This document shows, piece after piece, positions 16,918-25,676 of a stretch of DNA of 64,000 nucleotides. Every line of letters begins with the position of its first letter. Position 1 is the first letter of the stretch. The stretch covers positions 8,072-72,071 of the forward strand of contig CALGAP010000021.1 in assembly GCA_937958995.1 (NCBI GenBank). The letters are read 5' to 3'. The DNA is from an uncultured Chitinophagaceae bacterium (GTDB lineage Bacteria; Bacteroidota; Bacteroidia; Chitinophagales; Chitinophagaceae). The notes below the pieces were generated by a model. It had not been told where the DNA came from. It did no database searches and was given only the letters and a program-made list of their open reading frames with translations. The position numbers and the translations under genes are program-made.

Positions 16918-17568
16918 GGTAGCCAGTACCGTTATACCGCCTTTTACCTTTTCATCAAGCTTTACCATCACTTTGGCATCGATGGGTAAAAGCACATCTA
17001 CGCGGCTGCCGAACTTGATGAAGCCCATTTCAGTGCTTTGCTCAACCTGCTGACCTACCTGCAGGTAGTTGACTATGCGTTTGGCCAAAGCGCCGGCAAT
17101 TTGCTTTACCAGTATTTCCGCGCGGCTGCTCTTAATCACTACAGAGTGACGCTCGTTTTCGGTGGATGACTTGGGATGCCAGGCCACCAGGTATTTTCCC
17201 TTATGATATTGACTGTACACCACCTCGCCGCTGATGGGGTTGCGGTTCTGGTGCACGTTGGCGGGACTCATAAAAATGGACACCTGCAGCCTTTTATCTT
17301 TAAAATATTCTTCGTCGTACACTTCTTCGATGGTTACCACTTTGCCGTCGGCGGGACAAATCACCAGGTTGTCGCCGGTAGTCAGTTGACGGTTGGGTAC
17401 GCGGAAAAAAGAGATAAGGAACAAAAGCAATCCCAGCGTGAGCACCAGTATCAGCCAGCTCAGCCAGGGCAGGTGAAAGCTGATGAAATAAAACGAAAGC
17501 AGGTTGATCACCGCAAACACGATGGTGCTGATCAGAATGCTCTTGTATCCTTCTTTGTGGATCGTCAT
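16912..17568 (-). CDS. psd: phosphatidylserine decarboxylase proenzyme (short, PSD-B type)
   Basis: Makes phosphatidylethanolamine from phosphatidylserine through a pyruvoyl cofactor formed by self-cleavage. The 218 residues fit the short psd class. Two N-terminal hydrophobic helices (about 10-30 and 35-55) anchor it in the inner membrane. FMSPANVHQNRNPISG has the conserved His, and the self-cleavage site is the GS pair at 187-188 in KFGSRVDVLLP. It has its own -7 box and lies downstream of cdsA on the same strand, which groups two steps of phospholipid synthesis. pssA is not in view. Confidence 0.92.
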   Translation of the reverse strand: MTIHKEGYKSILISTIVFAVINLLSFYFISFHLPWLSWLILVLTLGLLLFLISFFRVPNRQLTTGDNLVICPADGKVVTIEEVYDEEYFKDKRLQVSIFMSPANVHQNRNPISGEVVYSQYHKGKYLVAWHPKSSTENERHSVVIKSSRAEILVKQIAGALAKRIVNYLQVGQQVEQSTEMGFIKFGSRVDVLLPIDAKVMVKLDEKVKGGITVLATL

Positions 17569-17585
17569 TAGTTGATATTGAACGG

Positions 17586-17593
17586 CAAATGTA
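17586..17593 (-). promoter_or_regulatory. -7 box TACATTTG of psd promoter
   Basis: Minus-strand TACATTTG matches the consensus, ending 17 bases before the psd ATG at 17568. It lies in the 38-base gap after cdsA, so psd can be transcribed independently of cdsA. Confidence 0.55.
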
Positions 17594-17606
17594 ATAAATG
17601 CAACCC

Positions 17607-18491
17607 TTATTCCACCAGCCTGATATAGAGCCAGCAGAAGGGCGCAGCTATCAGCAGGGAGTCGAAACGGTCCAGGAATCCGCCATGCCCGGGCATGATG
17701 CTGCCACTGTCCTTAACATTGGCCGCGCGTTTTAGTTTAGATTCCAGCAAATCTCCAAAAGTGCCTGCAATGGAAGCGATGGCAGCAATAATCATGAACT
17801 TAACAGTGGTTGAACTGAAATGATAATCAGCCATCATCCATAACACCAGTCCCGCTACACCCACGGCCAGTATTACTCCCCCAATCGTGCCCTCCCAGGT
17901 TTTCCTCGGAGAGATATCAGTCATTTTTGTTTTGCCAATAAGCGAGCCCACGATATAAGCCATGGTATCGTTGATCCAGATGGAGCCAATGATAAAGCAG
18001 GGAAGAAAAACGCCGGCATCGAAAGGTACTCCTTCAAATTGCCCGGCAACACCTGAGCGCAGGTCCATCATCAACCCCAGTGTGAGTGAAAGATATAACA
18101 GCCCCACCGCGGAGTAACCAATATTTTTAAGGTGAATATCTTTTGTAAATAATAACTCAATTACCGGCAGCACAAAAACAAAAAGCAATCCCAAAAACCA
18201 TCCTATTGCATGCAGGTGCACGCCGAACAGGGAAAACTGATCGTCGGTAAAGTTTAGCAACACGCACCATCCCGCCACCATCACACCAAAACGATGAAAA
18301 GAGGAGGCCTGCTTATAGTCGGGATCTATTAAGCCTACGAGTTTCTGGTATTCCACCCAACAACCAAAATGTATAATGGAAAACAAAACAAAAAAGCTCC
18401 AGTGGTTCCATAGCAGTCCCACCAACATGACGACCACAAAGATGATGGCGGTGAGCGTTCTTGTTCTAAGCGTAGCCAGGTTCAATGCCAT
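17607..18491 (-). CDS. cdsA: phosphatidate cytidylyltransferase
   Basis: Forms CDP-diacylglycerol from phosphatidic acid and CTP, the entry point to phosphatidylserine and phosphatidylglycerol. It is a polytopic membrane protein of 294 residues with about seven or eight hydrophobic helices. The full CDS signature is present near the C-terminus: SKLKRAANVKDSGS, then PGHGGFLDRFDS. The ATG at 18491 is preferred over a TTG two codons upstream. It starts 10 bases after the CPBP protease gene, so these are likely one transcript. psd lies 38 bases downstream. Confidence 0.95.
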   Translation of the reverse strand: MALNLATLRTRTLTAIIFVVVMLVGLLWNHWSFFVLFSIIHFGCWVEYQKLVGLIDPDYKQASSFHRFGVMVAGWCVLLNFTDDQFSLFGVHLHAIGWFLGLLFVFVLPVIELLFTKDIHLKNIGYSAVGLLYLSLTLGLMMDLRSGVAGQFEGVPFDAGVFLPCFIIGSIWINDTMAYIVGSLIGKTKMTDISPRKTWEGTIGGVILAVGVAGLVLWMMADYHFSSTTVKFMIIAAIASIAGTFGDLLESKLKRAANVKDSGSIMPGHGGFLDRFDSLLIAAPFCWLYIRLVE

Positions 18492-18501
18492 GAGCAAATA
18501 A

Positions 18502-19392
18502 TTAGGTCAGGTAATTGTTGTACTCATCTTCGTGGTACACTTTTGCCCAGCTGGTGGTTGACTGTTTGCAATAGTACCAAAGTATGGCCCACACTGCAAT
18601 ACCGCTGGCCACTCCTGCCAGTATGGGCAGTTCCTGGTTGGTGTCTGTAAGATTGGGCGCGTAAGCCACCGCCACTACCTGTATGGCATTATAGAAAAAA
18701 TGCGCCGTTACACAGGTCCACAGGCTGCCGCTATACCAGTATAAAATACCCATCACGATACCCATAAATAGTCGCGGTAAAAATCCCTGGAACTGCAGGT
18801 GCAGTGCCGAGAAAAGTATAGCCGTAATAATGATGCCCATCCAGGGACTGCGGGTAACATGTATCAACACGCGCTGCATGGCGCCGCGGAAAAAGATTTC
18901 TTCGCAGAATGCGGGCAACAGCGCTACCACCACCAGGTTCAGGATAAGATCGCCGGGACCCGTTACTTTCAGTATGGCTTCCATTTGTTGTGCACTCATT
19001 TCTTCCATGCGTGTCATCCATTCGGGTAAATGGATGCGCTCGTTGATCCAGCCAAGCCAGAACACCACCGGGAAAGCGAATATGATGCACAACACGGCCA
19101 GCAGGTACATGTTGGGCAGCTGTGCTTTTTTCAAACCAAGAAAATAACCATAGTTATTCCTGAAGCAGAATATGGCATATAAGAAAGCTGGCAGCAAGAA
19201 GAAACCCAGCGTAAGACTTGCCTGCTGCAGTTTAGCCTGGGTGATGGCTGCATGGTCGCTGGCATCGAGGCCAATATCATCAGGCACGTCCACGAACACG
19301 CTCAGAGTCAACAACGCCAATTGGGGAAAGAATACCAGGAACAGAACCAGTAATTGCGTCCATGGAGACTTAATACGTACCTGACCGGTCAT
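18502..19392 (-). CDS. CPBP family intramembrane metalloprotease
   Basis: Polytopic membrane protein of 296 residues with the Abi/CPBP (type II CAAX prenyl endopeptidase-like) motifs. These are EEIFFRGAMQRVL (Glu-Glu and Arg) around residue 170, FSALH with the first His, and a later HFFYNAIQ segment with the second His. Bacterial members act in membrane-protein processing or bacteriocin self-immunity; the substrate here is unknown. The gene begins at ATG 19392, divergent from dusB, and is followed 10 bases later by cdsA. Confidence 0.88.
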   Translation of the reverse strand: MTGQVRIKSPWTQLLVLFLVFFPQLALLTLSVFVDVPDDIGLDASDHAAITQAKLQQASLTLGFFLLPAFLYAIFCFRNNYGYFLGLKKAQLPNMYLLAVLCIIFAFPVVFWLGWINERIHLPEWMTRMEEMSAQQMEAILKVTGPGDLILNLVVVALLPAFCEEIFFRGAMQRVLIHVTRSPWMGIIITAILFSALHLQFQGFLPRLFMGIVMGILYWYSGSLWTCVTAHFFYNAIQVVAVAYAPNLTDTNQELPILAGVASGIAVWAILWYYCKQSTTSWAKVYHEDEYNNYLT

Positions 19393-19419
19393 AAGCTGGA
19401 ATAAACAAAGATTAGTGTG

Positions 19420-19427
19420 TAAATTTG
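19420..19427 (+). promoter_or_regulatory. -7 box TAAATTTG of dusB promoter
   Basis: Matches TAnnTTTG, with a predicted leader of about 28 bases to the TTG start at 19460. It lies in the 67-base gap between divergent CPBP and dusB genes. Confidence 0.55.
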
Positions 19428-19459
19428 CACGCTTGCGCTAAAGCCTGCAAGATAAGCAA

Positions 19460-20452
19460 TTGGTAACCATTGGCAACATATCGCTTCCTCGTTTTCCCTT
19501 ACTCCTCGCCCCCATGGAGGACGTAAGCGATCCCCCGTTTCGTTACGTGTGTAAGCAAAACGGGGCCGACCTGATGTTCAGTGAGTTCATCAGCAGCGAA
19601 GGCCTTATCCGCGACGCTATCAAGAGCAGGAAAAAGCTGGACTTCACCGAATTTGAACGCCCCTTTGGCATCCAGATATTTGGCGGCGATGAAGAAGCCA
19701 TGGCCATGAGCGCAAAGATTGTGGACGCAGTACAACCCGACCTGGTGGATATCAATTTCGGATGCCCCGTGAAAAAGGTGGTGTGTAAAGGTGCCGGCGC
19801 AGCAGTGTTGAAAGACGTACCCCTGATGGTAAAGCTCACCAGCGCGGTAGTAAAAAGCACCTCACTGCCAGTAACGGTTAAGACGCGACTGGGCTGGGAC
19901 GAAAACAGCAAGAACATTGAAGAAGTAGCCGAACGTTTGCAGGATGTTGGTGTTAAGGCATTATCCATCCACGGCCGCACCCGTTCGCAATTATATAAAG
20001 GCGAAGCCGACTGGACACTGATAGCGCGCGTAAAAGAAAATCCGCGCATTCATATACCTATCTTTGGCAATGGCGATATAGACAGCCCGCAAAAAGCGCT
20101 GGAATACAAGAACCGCTATGGCGTAGATGGCATCATGATAGGAAGGGCCGCTATAGGTTATCCCTGGATATTCCGCGAAATAAAACACTATATCGAAACC
20201 GGCGAGTTGCTGCCCGCACCCACCATCGAAGAACGCGTGGAAGTATGCCGCATGCACCTGGTGAAATCGGTTGAATGGAAAGGTCCCGTACTGGGTATAC
20301 TCGAAATGCGGATGCATTATGCCAATTACCTCAAAGGACTGCCGCACATCAAAGAATACCGCAACAAGCTGGTGATGGCAAAAACGCTTGAAGAAGTGAA
20401 CGCCATCCTCGACGAAGTAAAAGAGAAATACAGCTACGCCTTAATAGCATAA
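19460..20452 (+). CDS. dusB: tRNA dihydrouridine synthase DusB
   Basis: Flavoenzyme that reduces uridines to dihydrouridine in tRNA D-loops. The TIM-barrel core begins FPLLLAPMEDVSDPPFR. DINFGCPVKKVV (around residues 98-108) holds the conserved Cys region, and GADW-like ARVKENP and IGRAAIGYPWIF mark the FMN site. The start is TTG at 19460, which places VTIGNISLP at the N-terminus as expected for Bacteroidota DusB; no ATG is suitable. The length is 330. It is followed 9 bases later by an M28 peptidase gene. Confidence 0.93.
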   Translation: MVTIGNISLPRFPLLLAPMEDVSDPPFRYVCKQNGADLMFSEFISSEGLIRDAIKSRKKLDFTEFERPFGIQIFGGDEEAMAMSAKIVDAVQPDLVDINFGCPVKKVVCKGAGAAVLKDVPLMVKLTSAVVKSTSLPVTVKTRLGWDENSKNIEEVAERLQDVGVKALSIHGRTRSQLYKGEADWTLIARVKENPRIHIPIFGNGDIDSPQKALEYKNRYGVDGIMIGRAAIGYPWIFREIKHYIETGELLPAPTIEERVEVCRMHLVKSVEWKGPVLGILEMRMHYANYLKGLPHIKEYRNKLVMAKTLEEVNAILDEVKEKYSYALIA

Positions 20453-20461
20453 ATTTGGTTC

Positions 20462-21448
20462 ATGGTTTACGCCTCACCCTCCAGGAGCAGAAAAATTCTG
20501 CAGACTATCATTTTGTTTGTCCTGCTCGCAGCCCTGGCTCTATTGCTGATTGGCTGCCCCGGAAGAAATGCAGATAAAAATGTGCCGGGGGGAAAAACAG
20601 TTAGGGACAAGCTGCTGGATAGTGCCGCTTTGATCAACCGCCTGGCTCATCTCACCACCGAAGAAATGGCGGGGAGAGAAAGCGCCACGGCCGGCGGATT
20701 GCTGGCACAGCAATTCGTGCTGAGACAATTCGACTCGCTGAAAATTGAAAAGGCCTTCGATTCATACCTGCAGCCTTTTAAGTTGCGCAACGATAGCACC
20801 AAAAGCGGCGCCAATGTAGTCGGTATCATCAAAGGCACGCGTTATCCCGATTCTTATATCGCCGTCACCGCACACTATGACCATGTAGGCACCAGGAACG
20901 GAGCCATTTACTTTGGCGCGGACGACAATGCTTCGGGCACGGCTGCCCTGCTTACACTGGCGCAATATTTCAAGAAAAATCCGCCACAGCACTCATTGCT
21001 GATCGTGGCTTTCGACGCGGAGGAAAAAGGATTGCAGGGCTCAAGGTATTTTGTGGATCACCTGCCAGTGCCGCTTTCCTCTATCATCATGAACGTGAAC
21101 ATGGATATGGTGAGCCGCAATGATAAGAACGAGATTTTTGCCTGCGGCATATATCACTATCCTTTTTTGAAAAAATACGTAGACAGCGTGCAACAGCTTA
21201 CTTCTGTAAATATTCGTTTTGGACACGATGATCCTAAAGACCGCCAGCAAGACTGGACCACGCAAAGTGATCATTATGCCTTTCATTTAAAGAAAATTCC
21301 ATTCCTGTATTTTGGTGTGGAAGATCATGCGGATTATCACAAGCCAACCGATACATTTGACAAGATTGATAAGAGTTTTTATTACAGCGTTTGTGAAATG
21401 ATGGCCAGGATGATATTGGTGCTGGACAGCCAGGAAAGAATTGAGTAA
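20462..21448 (+). CDS. M28 family zinc peptidase, lipoprotein
   Basis: Zinc aminopeptidase-type protein (328 residues) with an N-terminal membrane segment ending LLLIGCPG, a plausible lipoprotein signal with Cys near residue 35. Metal ligands and catalytic residues are visible: AHYDHVG (His), GADDNASGTA (bridging Asp), FDAEEKGLQGS (general-base Glu pair), NMDMVSR (Asp), and a final HADYHKPTDT (His). It likely trims peptides in the periplasm. It lies 9 bases after dusB and may share its transcript, with no obvious functional link. Confidence 0.9.
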   Translation: MVYASPSRSRKILQTIILFVLLAALALLLIGCPGRNADKNVPGGKTVRDKLLDSAALINRLAHLTTEEMAGRESATAGGLLAQQFVLRQFDSLKIEKAFDSYLQPFKLRNDSTKSGANVVGIIKGTRYPDSYIAVTAHYDHVGTRNGAIYFGADDNASGTAALLTLAQYFKKNPPQHSLLIVAFDAEEKGLQGSRYFVDHLPVPLSSIIMNVNMDMVSRNDKNEIFACGIYHYPFLKKYVDSVQQLTSVNIRFGHDDPKDRQQDWTTQSDHYAFHLKKIPFLYFGVEDHADYHKPTDTFDKIDKSFYYSVCEMMARMILVLDSQERIE

Positions 21449-21463
21449 GTGAAAATGACGAAG

Positions 21464-22051
21464 TCAAAGCAGGCTGAGAACATCCTTGCTCATCGGCGAT
21501 ACCGCAGGGTCGAAATAATGCGTGAGCATCCCTTGTTCGTCTACTAAGTATTTGGAAAAATTCCACGAAGGTTCTTTGTCGTTCCAGCCGTTGAGGTTTT
21601 TGTCGGAAAGCCAGCGGAATACGGGATTCTGGTCGGGTGATTTTATTACTACACTCTTCTTTGCCAAAGGAAATGTTACGCCGTAGTTAACGCGGCAGAA
21701 TTCGGCGATTTGTTCGTCGGTGCCTTTTTCCTGCTGTCTAAAATCATTGGCAGGGAAACCTATCACCTCTACCCTGTTTTGAAAGCGGGAATAAAGCTGC
21801 TGCAACTCGTTGTATTGATCGGTATAACCGCAATCGCTGGCCGTATTCACCAACAATATTTTTTTACCGGCGAATTGACGCAGCGATATGGTTTCACCAT
21901 TGTTCAGCGTGATATTCAAATCATAAATTGATTGCACGGGAGCAGCGTTTTTTTCATTACTCAAAACTGGTTCATACTGCGACACGCGCGAGTAGAGCAT
22001 AAAGAGAGGATATGCCAGTTTCAGCAATCTTTGCTTTAGGGTCATTTTCAT
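21464..22051 (-). CDS. glutathione peroxidase family protein
   Basis: Thioredoxin-fold peroxidase of 195 residues. The peroxidatic Cys is Cys74 in NTASDCGYTDQY, where animal enzymes have selenocysteine. The Trp of the active site is in PSWNFSKYLV. The usual FPxNQF motif reads FPANDF, so the tetrad Gln is replaced by Asp. N-terminal residues 1-35 are hydrophobic and may act as a membrane anchor or export signal. It probably uses thioredoxin rather than glutathione, as bacterial members often do (inferred). It starts 10 bases after the aldehyde dehydrogenase stop, so the pair forms an oxidative or aldehyde stress unit. Confidence 0.88.
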   Translation of the reverse strand: MKMTLKQRLLKLAYPLFMLYSRVSQYEPVLSNEKNAAPVQSIYDLNITLNNGETISLRQFAGKKILLVNTASDCGYTDQYNELQQLYSRFQNRVEVIGFPANDFRQQEKGTDEQIAEFCRVNYGVTFPLAKKSVVIKSPDQNPVFRWLSDKNLNGWNDKEPSWNFSKYLVDEQGMLTHYFDPAVSPMSKDVLSLL

Positions 22052-22061
22052 AGTCGTTCAA

Positions 22062-23447
22062 CTATCGTACCAGCCAGCGAAACAGTTTCAGTTTGCCTTT
22101 CCACGGCGGGTATTTTACAGCGGGATCAAGCCAGGTAGGCGTTTTCATTACCGCCTTGCGATGCGAAAACACTTCGAAGCTTGCGCGGCCATGATACTGT
22201 CCCAACCCGCTATTACCGCGACCACCAAAGGGCAGGTTGTGATTGGTAAAATGCCAGCTTGAATTATTGATGCACCCGCCGCCGAAGCTTACAGACTGCA
22301 GCCATTCCTTTTCGCTATCACTGCTGTTGGTGTACAGGTAAAACGCCAGCGGATCGGGATTGTTCTGTATAATTTTTCTCGCTTCTTCCCGGCTATCGTA
22401 AGCAATTACCGGCAGCAAGGGTCCGAAAATTTCTTCGCGCATCACCGGGGCCTCCAGCGACACATTGTCCATAATCGTGGGCTCGATATATAATTTCGAG
22501 ATATCATGCCGGCCTCCGTGAATGATATTGCCTTGTTGCAAATAACTGGTGAGCCGCTTAAACTGTTTTTCATTAATGATCTTTCCGTAATGATACCCGC
22601 CATTTTTTTCGCCATAAAAATTATTGACGCATTTAACGAGTTCCTCTACCAATTTATCCTTAACACTATTGTGCACCAGCACATAGTCGGGCGCAACACA
22701 CATTTGCCCGCAATTTGAAAATTTGGTAAGCGCAATTCTGCGCGCGGCCACTTTTATATTTGCGCCTGCCTCTACAATGGCCGGACTTTTTCCACCCAAT
22801 TCAAGAGTGACCGGTATCAACTGCTCCGCCGCCATTTTGTAAATGATTTTTCCTGTGGTGGTACTTCCGGTATAAAAAACATGATCGAAGCGGAACTGGC
22901 TCATCATGGCGGGCACCACGGCGGCGCCATCGCCTTCGGTAAACAAAATATAATGGGGAGGGAATATTTCAGCGATGATCTTCTTCATCACGCCGGCGGT
23001 GGCGGGCGCGAATTCGCTGGGCTTTAACACCACACAATTGCCGGCTGCAATAGCGCCAATCAAGGGTGAAAACAATAGCTGGAGCGGGTAATTCCATGGA
23101 CCAATAATCAGCACCACACCCAGTGGCTCGCGCAATATGCGGCTGGTGCCGGGAAAATTTACGAGGTTCGTGGGCACCCGCTCAGGTTGCATCCATTCGC
23201 GCAGCCCTTTTAGGGTAGTATCGATCGAACCAACCAGGAAGCCGGCTTCCGTCACCCAGCTTTCTTCAGGATTTTTTCTGAGATCGGTATATAAGGCATC
23301 GTACAGTTCCTGCTCATGTTTTAATATTGCAGCTCTTAGTTTTTTCAACTGGTTCCTGCGAAATGCATACGGCCGGGTCGCACCGCTATGGTAAAAGTTG
23401 CGTAATTCATCAAGTTGCTGCGCAGAAGGGATAGTACTCATGTGCAT
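22062..23447 (-). CDS. aldehyde dehydrogenase, ALDH3-like
   Basis: NAD(P)-dependent oxidation of aldehydes to acids. The length of 461 is typical of the ALDH3 class, which lacks the N-terminal extension of ALDH1/2. Visible motifs are IIGPWNYPLQLLFSPL, LKPSEFAPAT, the Gly motif FYTGSTTTGK, the catalytic Glu in VTLELGGKSP and the catalytic Cys in FSNCGQMCVAPDY. Substrates may be medium or long chain aliphatic aldehydes (family knowledge). A second start two codons in (23441) is equally possible. It is transcribed first in a pair with the peroxidase. Confidence 0.93.
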   Translation of the reverse strand: MHMSTIPSAQQLDELRNFYHSGATRPYAFRRNQLKKLRAAILKHEQELYDALYTDLRKNPEESWVTEAGFLVGSIDTTLKGLREWMQPERVPTNLVNFPGTSRILREPLGVVLIIGPWNYPLQLLFSPLIGAIAAGNCVVLKPSEFAPATAGVMKKIIAEIFPPHYILFTEGDGAAVVPAMMSQFRFDHVFYTGSTTTGKIIYKMAAEQLIPVTLELGGKSPAIVEAGANIKVAARRIALTKFSNCGQMCVAPDYVLVHNSVKDKLVEELVKCVNNFYGEKNGGYHYGKIINEKQFKRLTSYLQQGNIIHGGRHDISKLYIEPTIMDNVSLEAPVMREEIFGPLLPVIAYDSREEARKIIQNNPDPLAFYLYTNSSDSEKEWLQSVSFGGGCINNSSWHFTNHNLPFGGRGNSGLGQYHGRASFEVFSHRKAVMKTPTWLDPAVKYPPWKGKLKLFRWLVR

Positions 23448-23638
23448 GGCTCTTAGCCATATAAATATACCAACAACTTCCGCAAGTCATCTTCATTGTT
23501 GAAATTTATCGTGTTTGAAGCGAGGTATTGATTCAGCGACTCTTGCTTTTCTTTGTAAGATCGGGTTGTTTGTTTGGGGAAAATCCTCCTCAATTAACGG
23601 AAGGATAATTTTTGTTTTCATTTTTCTTAAAAAATAAA

Positions 23639-23959
23639 ATGAAAAAGACATTCACTATTGCATTGCTGCTGTCGCTAATTGCATTTACACCCGCGGGGTA
23701 TGCTGCCAAGGGCGTTGATCCCATCAAAGAAAGGGTTGCCAGGATGACCGATGAGGAAAAGAAAGCCAGGGCCGAAGAAATAAAGCAAAGGGTATATGAC
23801 ATCAAGGAGCTGGATAAGTCGAAGCTGACGCGTGCCGAACGCAAAGATCTGCGTAAAGAACTGAAGGAAATGAAAAAAGAGGCCCGCGCCATCCAGGGCA
23901 TTTATCTTTCGGTAGGAGCGATTATTATTATCATTTTGTTGCTGATCATAATCCTGTAA
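23639..23959 (+). CDS. small exported coiled-coil protein with C-terminal membrane helix
   Basis: Protein of 106 residues. It has a signal peptide (MKKTFTIALLLSLIAFTPAGYAA), then a highly charged helical segment rich in Glu, Lys and Arg (about residues 30-85) that looks like a coiled coil. It ends in an aliphatic helix (GAIIIIILLLIIIL) at the very C-terminus. The start at 23639 gives the signal peptide; an upstream ATG at 23612 adds only Phe/Lys-rich residues. The layout suggests a periplasmic rod tethered in the inner membrane. No family recognised; function unknown. Confidence 0.65.
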   Translation: MKKTFTIALLLSLIAFTPAGYAAKGVDPIKERVARMTDEEKKARAEEIKQRVYDIKELDKSKLTRAERKDLRKELKEMKKEARAIQGIYLSVGAIIIIILLLIIIL

Positions 23960-24025
23960 GCCACTGGGGGAAAGGAGAGAACGAGATACCGGTTTTGAGC
24001 GTGAGGGGAGTAAAAACCAGCGTGG

Positions 24026-24370
24026 CTAATAAAAATTCTTAAAACGCTCCCTGTTCAGCAATCTCCTTTTTCTCCTTTCTCTCTTAGCCTTTCTCAGCTT
24101 CCGTTTCCAGTGCAAACCATGAGCGGCTTCGATCAGCAATTCCAATTTTTCATACACGAAGATGAGGTTGCTGCGTGAGTGGCCCGACTCATAGGCGCCG
24201 TTTTCGCTGCTCAGCGCAGCCACCAACCAGTCCCATAACATCTCGCGCACATCTTTCAGGTGAAAATTGCTGAAGAAATCTTCCAGCACGCCATACAGGT
24301 TTTTCTTTTCCTCTTCGCTCAGGCGCAAAGGCCTGTTTTCCCAATAGGGATGGGTGTTACATCGCTCCAT
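24026..24370 (-). CDS. hypothetical protein with basic C-terminal tail
   Basis: Protein of 114 residues, not recognised. The N-terminus (CNTHPYWENRP) is followed by helical sequence with Trp/Leu-rich segments (EMLWDWLVAAL). The last 25 residues are strongly basic (RKAKRERRKRRLLNRERFK). It has no signal peptide and no membrane helix. The basic tail suggests nucleic-acid or ribosome contact, which is inference only. It converges with the small coiled-coil gene and diverges from the HTH gene at 24569. Confidence 0.55.
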   Translation of the reverse strand: MERCNTHPYWENRPLRLSEEEKKNLYGVLEDFFSNFHLKDVREMLWDWLVAALSSENGAYESGHSRSNLIFVYEKLELLIEAAHGLHWKRKLRKAKRERRKRRLLNRERFKNFY

Positions 24371-24568
24371 ACACGAAAAATTTTTTTGGTGAAAAATGTT
24401 GTTAGACTTGAAAAAAACTACAGACGCGTTCGTTCAAAACAGGGTGTGTACCGCGAAGAAGGGTTTTTGAAAACTGTAATTTCGCTTATATTTAACCGCA
24501 AGATAAATACATGCTATAGAATTCCAAAACTGTTCCGGGATTTTTTTATTCACATAAATCTGTACAAG

Positions 24569-24982
24569 ATGAATTTTCCAAAAAACCTCAGGTACCTTAG
24601 GAAAAAGAGCGGTCTCAGGCAGGATGATATGCTTGCTGTGCTGCGCATTACGCGGTCAACATGGTCCAACTACGAGATTGGTCACACCATTCCCAAGCTC
24701 ACGGAAGTGATTAGTATTTCCAAATTTTTTGGAATCAGTTTAGACAAGCTGGTTATGGAAGACCTGGAGAGTATTGAGCCGCTTCCCAAGAAGAAAGGTC
24801 AGCGCGAACCGAGAGAGTATCCTCTTCCGGAGCGCGTGTCGAAAGTGAGCGAGCCGGATTTTGTGTATGTGTTGCAGGAACTGAACCGCCTGCGCGACGA
24901 GGTAGCCATCATGAAAGGAACAAAGAGAGAAAAAGAAGATGATAGTGAAACTGATGGTGAATTGCAACAGGGTTCTGATTAA
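24569..24982 (+). CDS. XRE-family helix-turn-helix transcriptional regulator
   Basis: The 137-residue protein has an N-terminal HTH (residues about 3-62): NLRYLRKKSGLRQDDMLAVL, then ITRSTWSNYEIGHTIPKLTEV, with a short Asp/Leu linker. The C-terminal half carries EPDFVYVLQELNRLRDEVAIM, a likely dimerising coiled coil, and an acidic tail. The start at 24569 is the first Met before the HTH; upstream sequence in frame is not conserved-looking. No target operator is evident. It lies alone between the hypothetical gene at 24370 and tadA. Confidence 0.8.
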   Translation: MNFPKNLRYLRKKSGLRQDDMLAVLRITRSTWSNYEIGHTIPKLTEVISISKFFGISLDKLVMEDLESIEPLPKKKGQREPREYPLPERVSKVSEPDFVYVLQELNRLRDEVAIMKGTKREKEDDSETDGELQQGSD

Positions 24983-25146
24983 CAGCGTCTGAATTTCTTC
25001 CCGGGCCAGCCCCATGAACCTTATCGATACCATCACGCGCCCGCACTTACTCTGCCCTTTTACAATTCACTTACAGCTTTCCAAAAAAATCGCGTAATTG
25101 TGCTTTCAAATTATGGTCCCGACCGGGCATTTGAAACGACAGCATT

Positions 25147-25584
25147 ATGACCGACGATTATTTTATGCAGCAGGCGCTGAAAGAAGCAAGCAAAGCTTAT
25201 GAAGAAGGCGAAATACCCATTGGCGCCGTAGTAGTCATGAACAACAGGATTATTGCCCGCGGTCATAATCAAACCGAGCGACTGAACGATCCCACTGCCC
25301 ATGCCGAGATGATCGCGCTTACTTCTGCCTTCAACTTTCTCGGCAGCAAATACCTCCCCGAGGCCAGCATCTACATTACCGTAGAGCCCTGCCTCATGTG
25401 CGCCGGCGCGCTCTACTGGAGCAAAATTGCCCGCATCATCTGGGGCGCCGACGACGATAAGAACGGCCACAAACGCATCACCGAACCCCACTGGCCCTTC
25501 CATCCCAAAACCGAAGTAGTAAAAGGGGTGATGAAAGACGAATGCGCTGAGCTGATGCGAAGATTCTTCAGGGAAAGAAGGTGA
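25147..25584 (+). CDS. tadA: tRNA-specific adenosine deaminase
   Basis: Converts A34 to inosine in the tRNA-Arg(ACG) wobble position. The zinc deaminase motifs are complete: HAE at 52-54 (His ligand, proton-shuttling Glu) and PCLMC at 81-85 (two Cys ligands). The length of 145 fits TadA. An alternative, a guanine or cytosine deaminase of the same fold, is less likely given the TadA-like NPTAHAEM-type region (here DPTAHAEM) and IPIGAVVV. The stop lies 3 bases before the palindrome at 25587-25676. Confidence 0.9.
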   Translation: MTDDYFMQQALKEASKAYEEGEIPIGAVVVMNNRIIARGHNQTERLNDPTAHAEMIALTSAFNFLGSKYLPEASIYITVEPCLMCAGALYWSKIARIIWGADDDKNGHKRITEPHWPFHPKTEVVKGVMKDECAELMRRFFRERR

Positions 25585-25586
25585 GA

Positions 25587-25676
25587 GAATATTGAATTTG
25601 AAATTGAACAAGGAATTTGAATGAGAATAAATTTATTCATATTCAAATTCCTTGTTCAATTTCAAGTTCAATATTC
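25587..25676. repeat. gene-end palindrome, family A copy 2
   Basis: Arms 25587-25622 and 25641-25676 are 36 bases each with one mismatch and an 18-base loop. The left arm starts 3 bases after the tadA stop. The right arm's last base is the first base of the SusD-like gene stop on the other strand. Word content GAATATTGAA, AATTGAAC and AAGGAATTTGAAT matches the copies at 8221 and 35114. Confidence 0.85.

Noticed and set aside
19460..19510. Later ATG start for dusB
   Set aside because: The first in-frame ATG would remove the conserved N-terminal strand of the barrel; TTG at 19460 gives the expected start.
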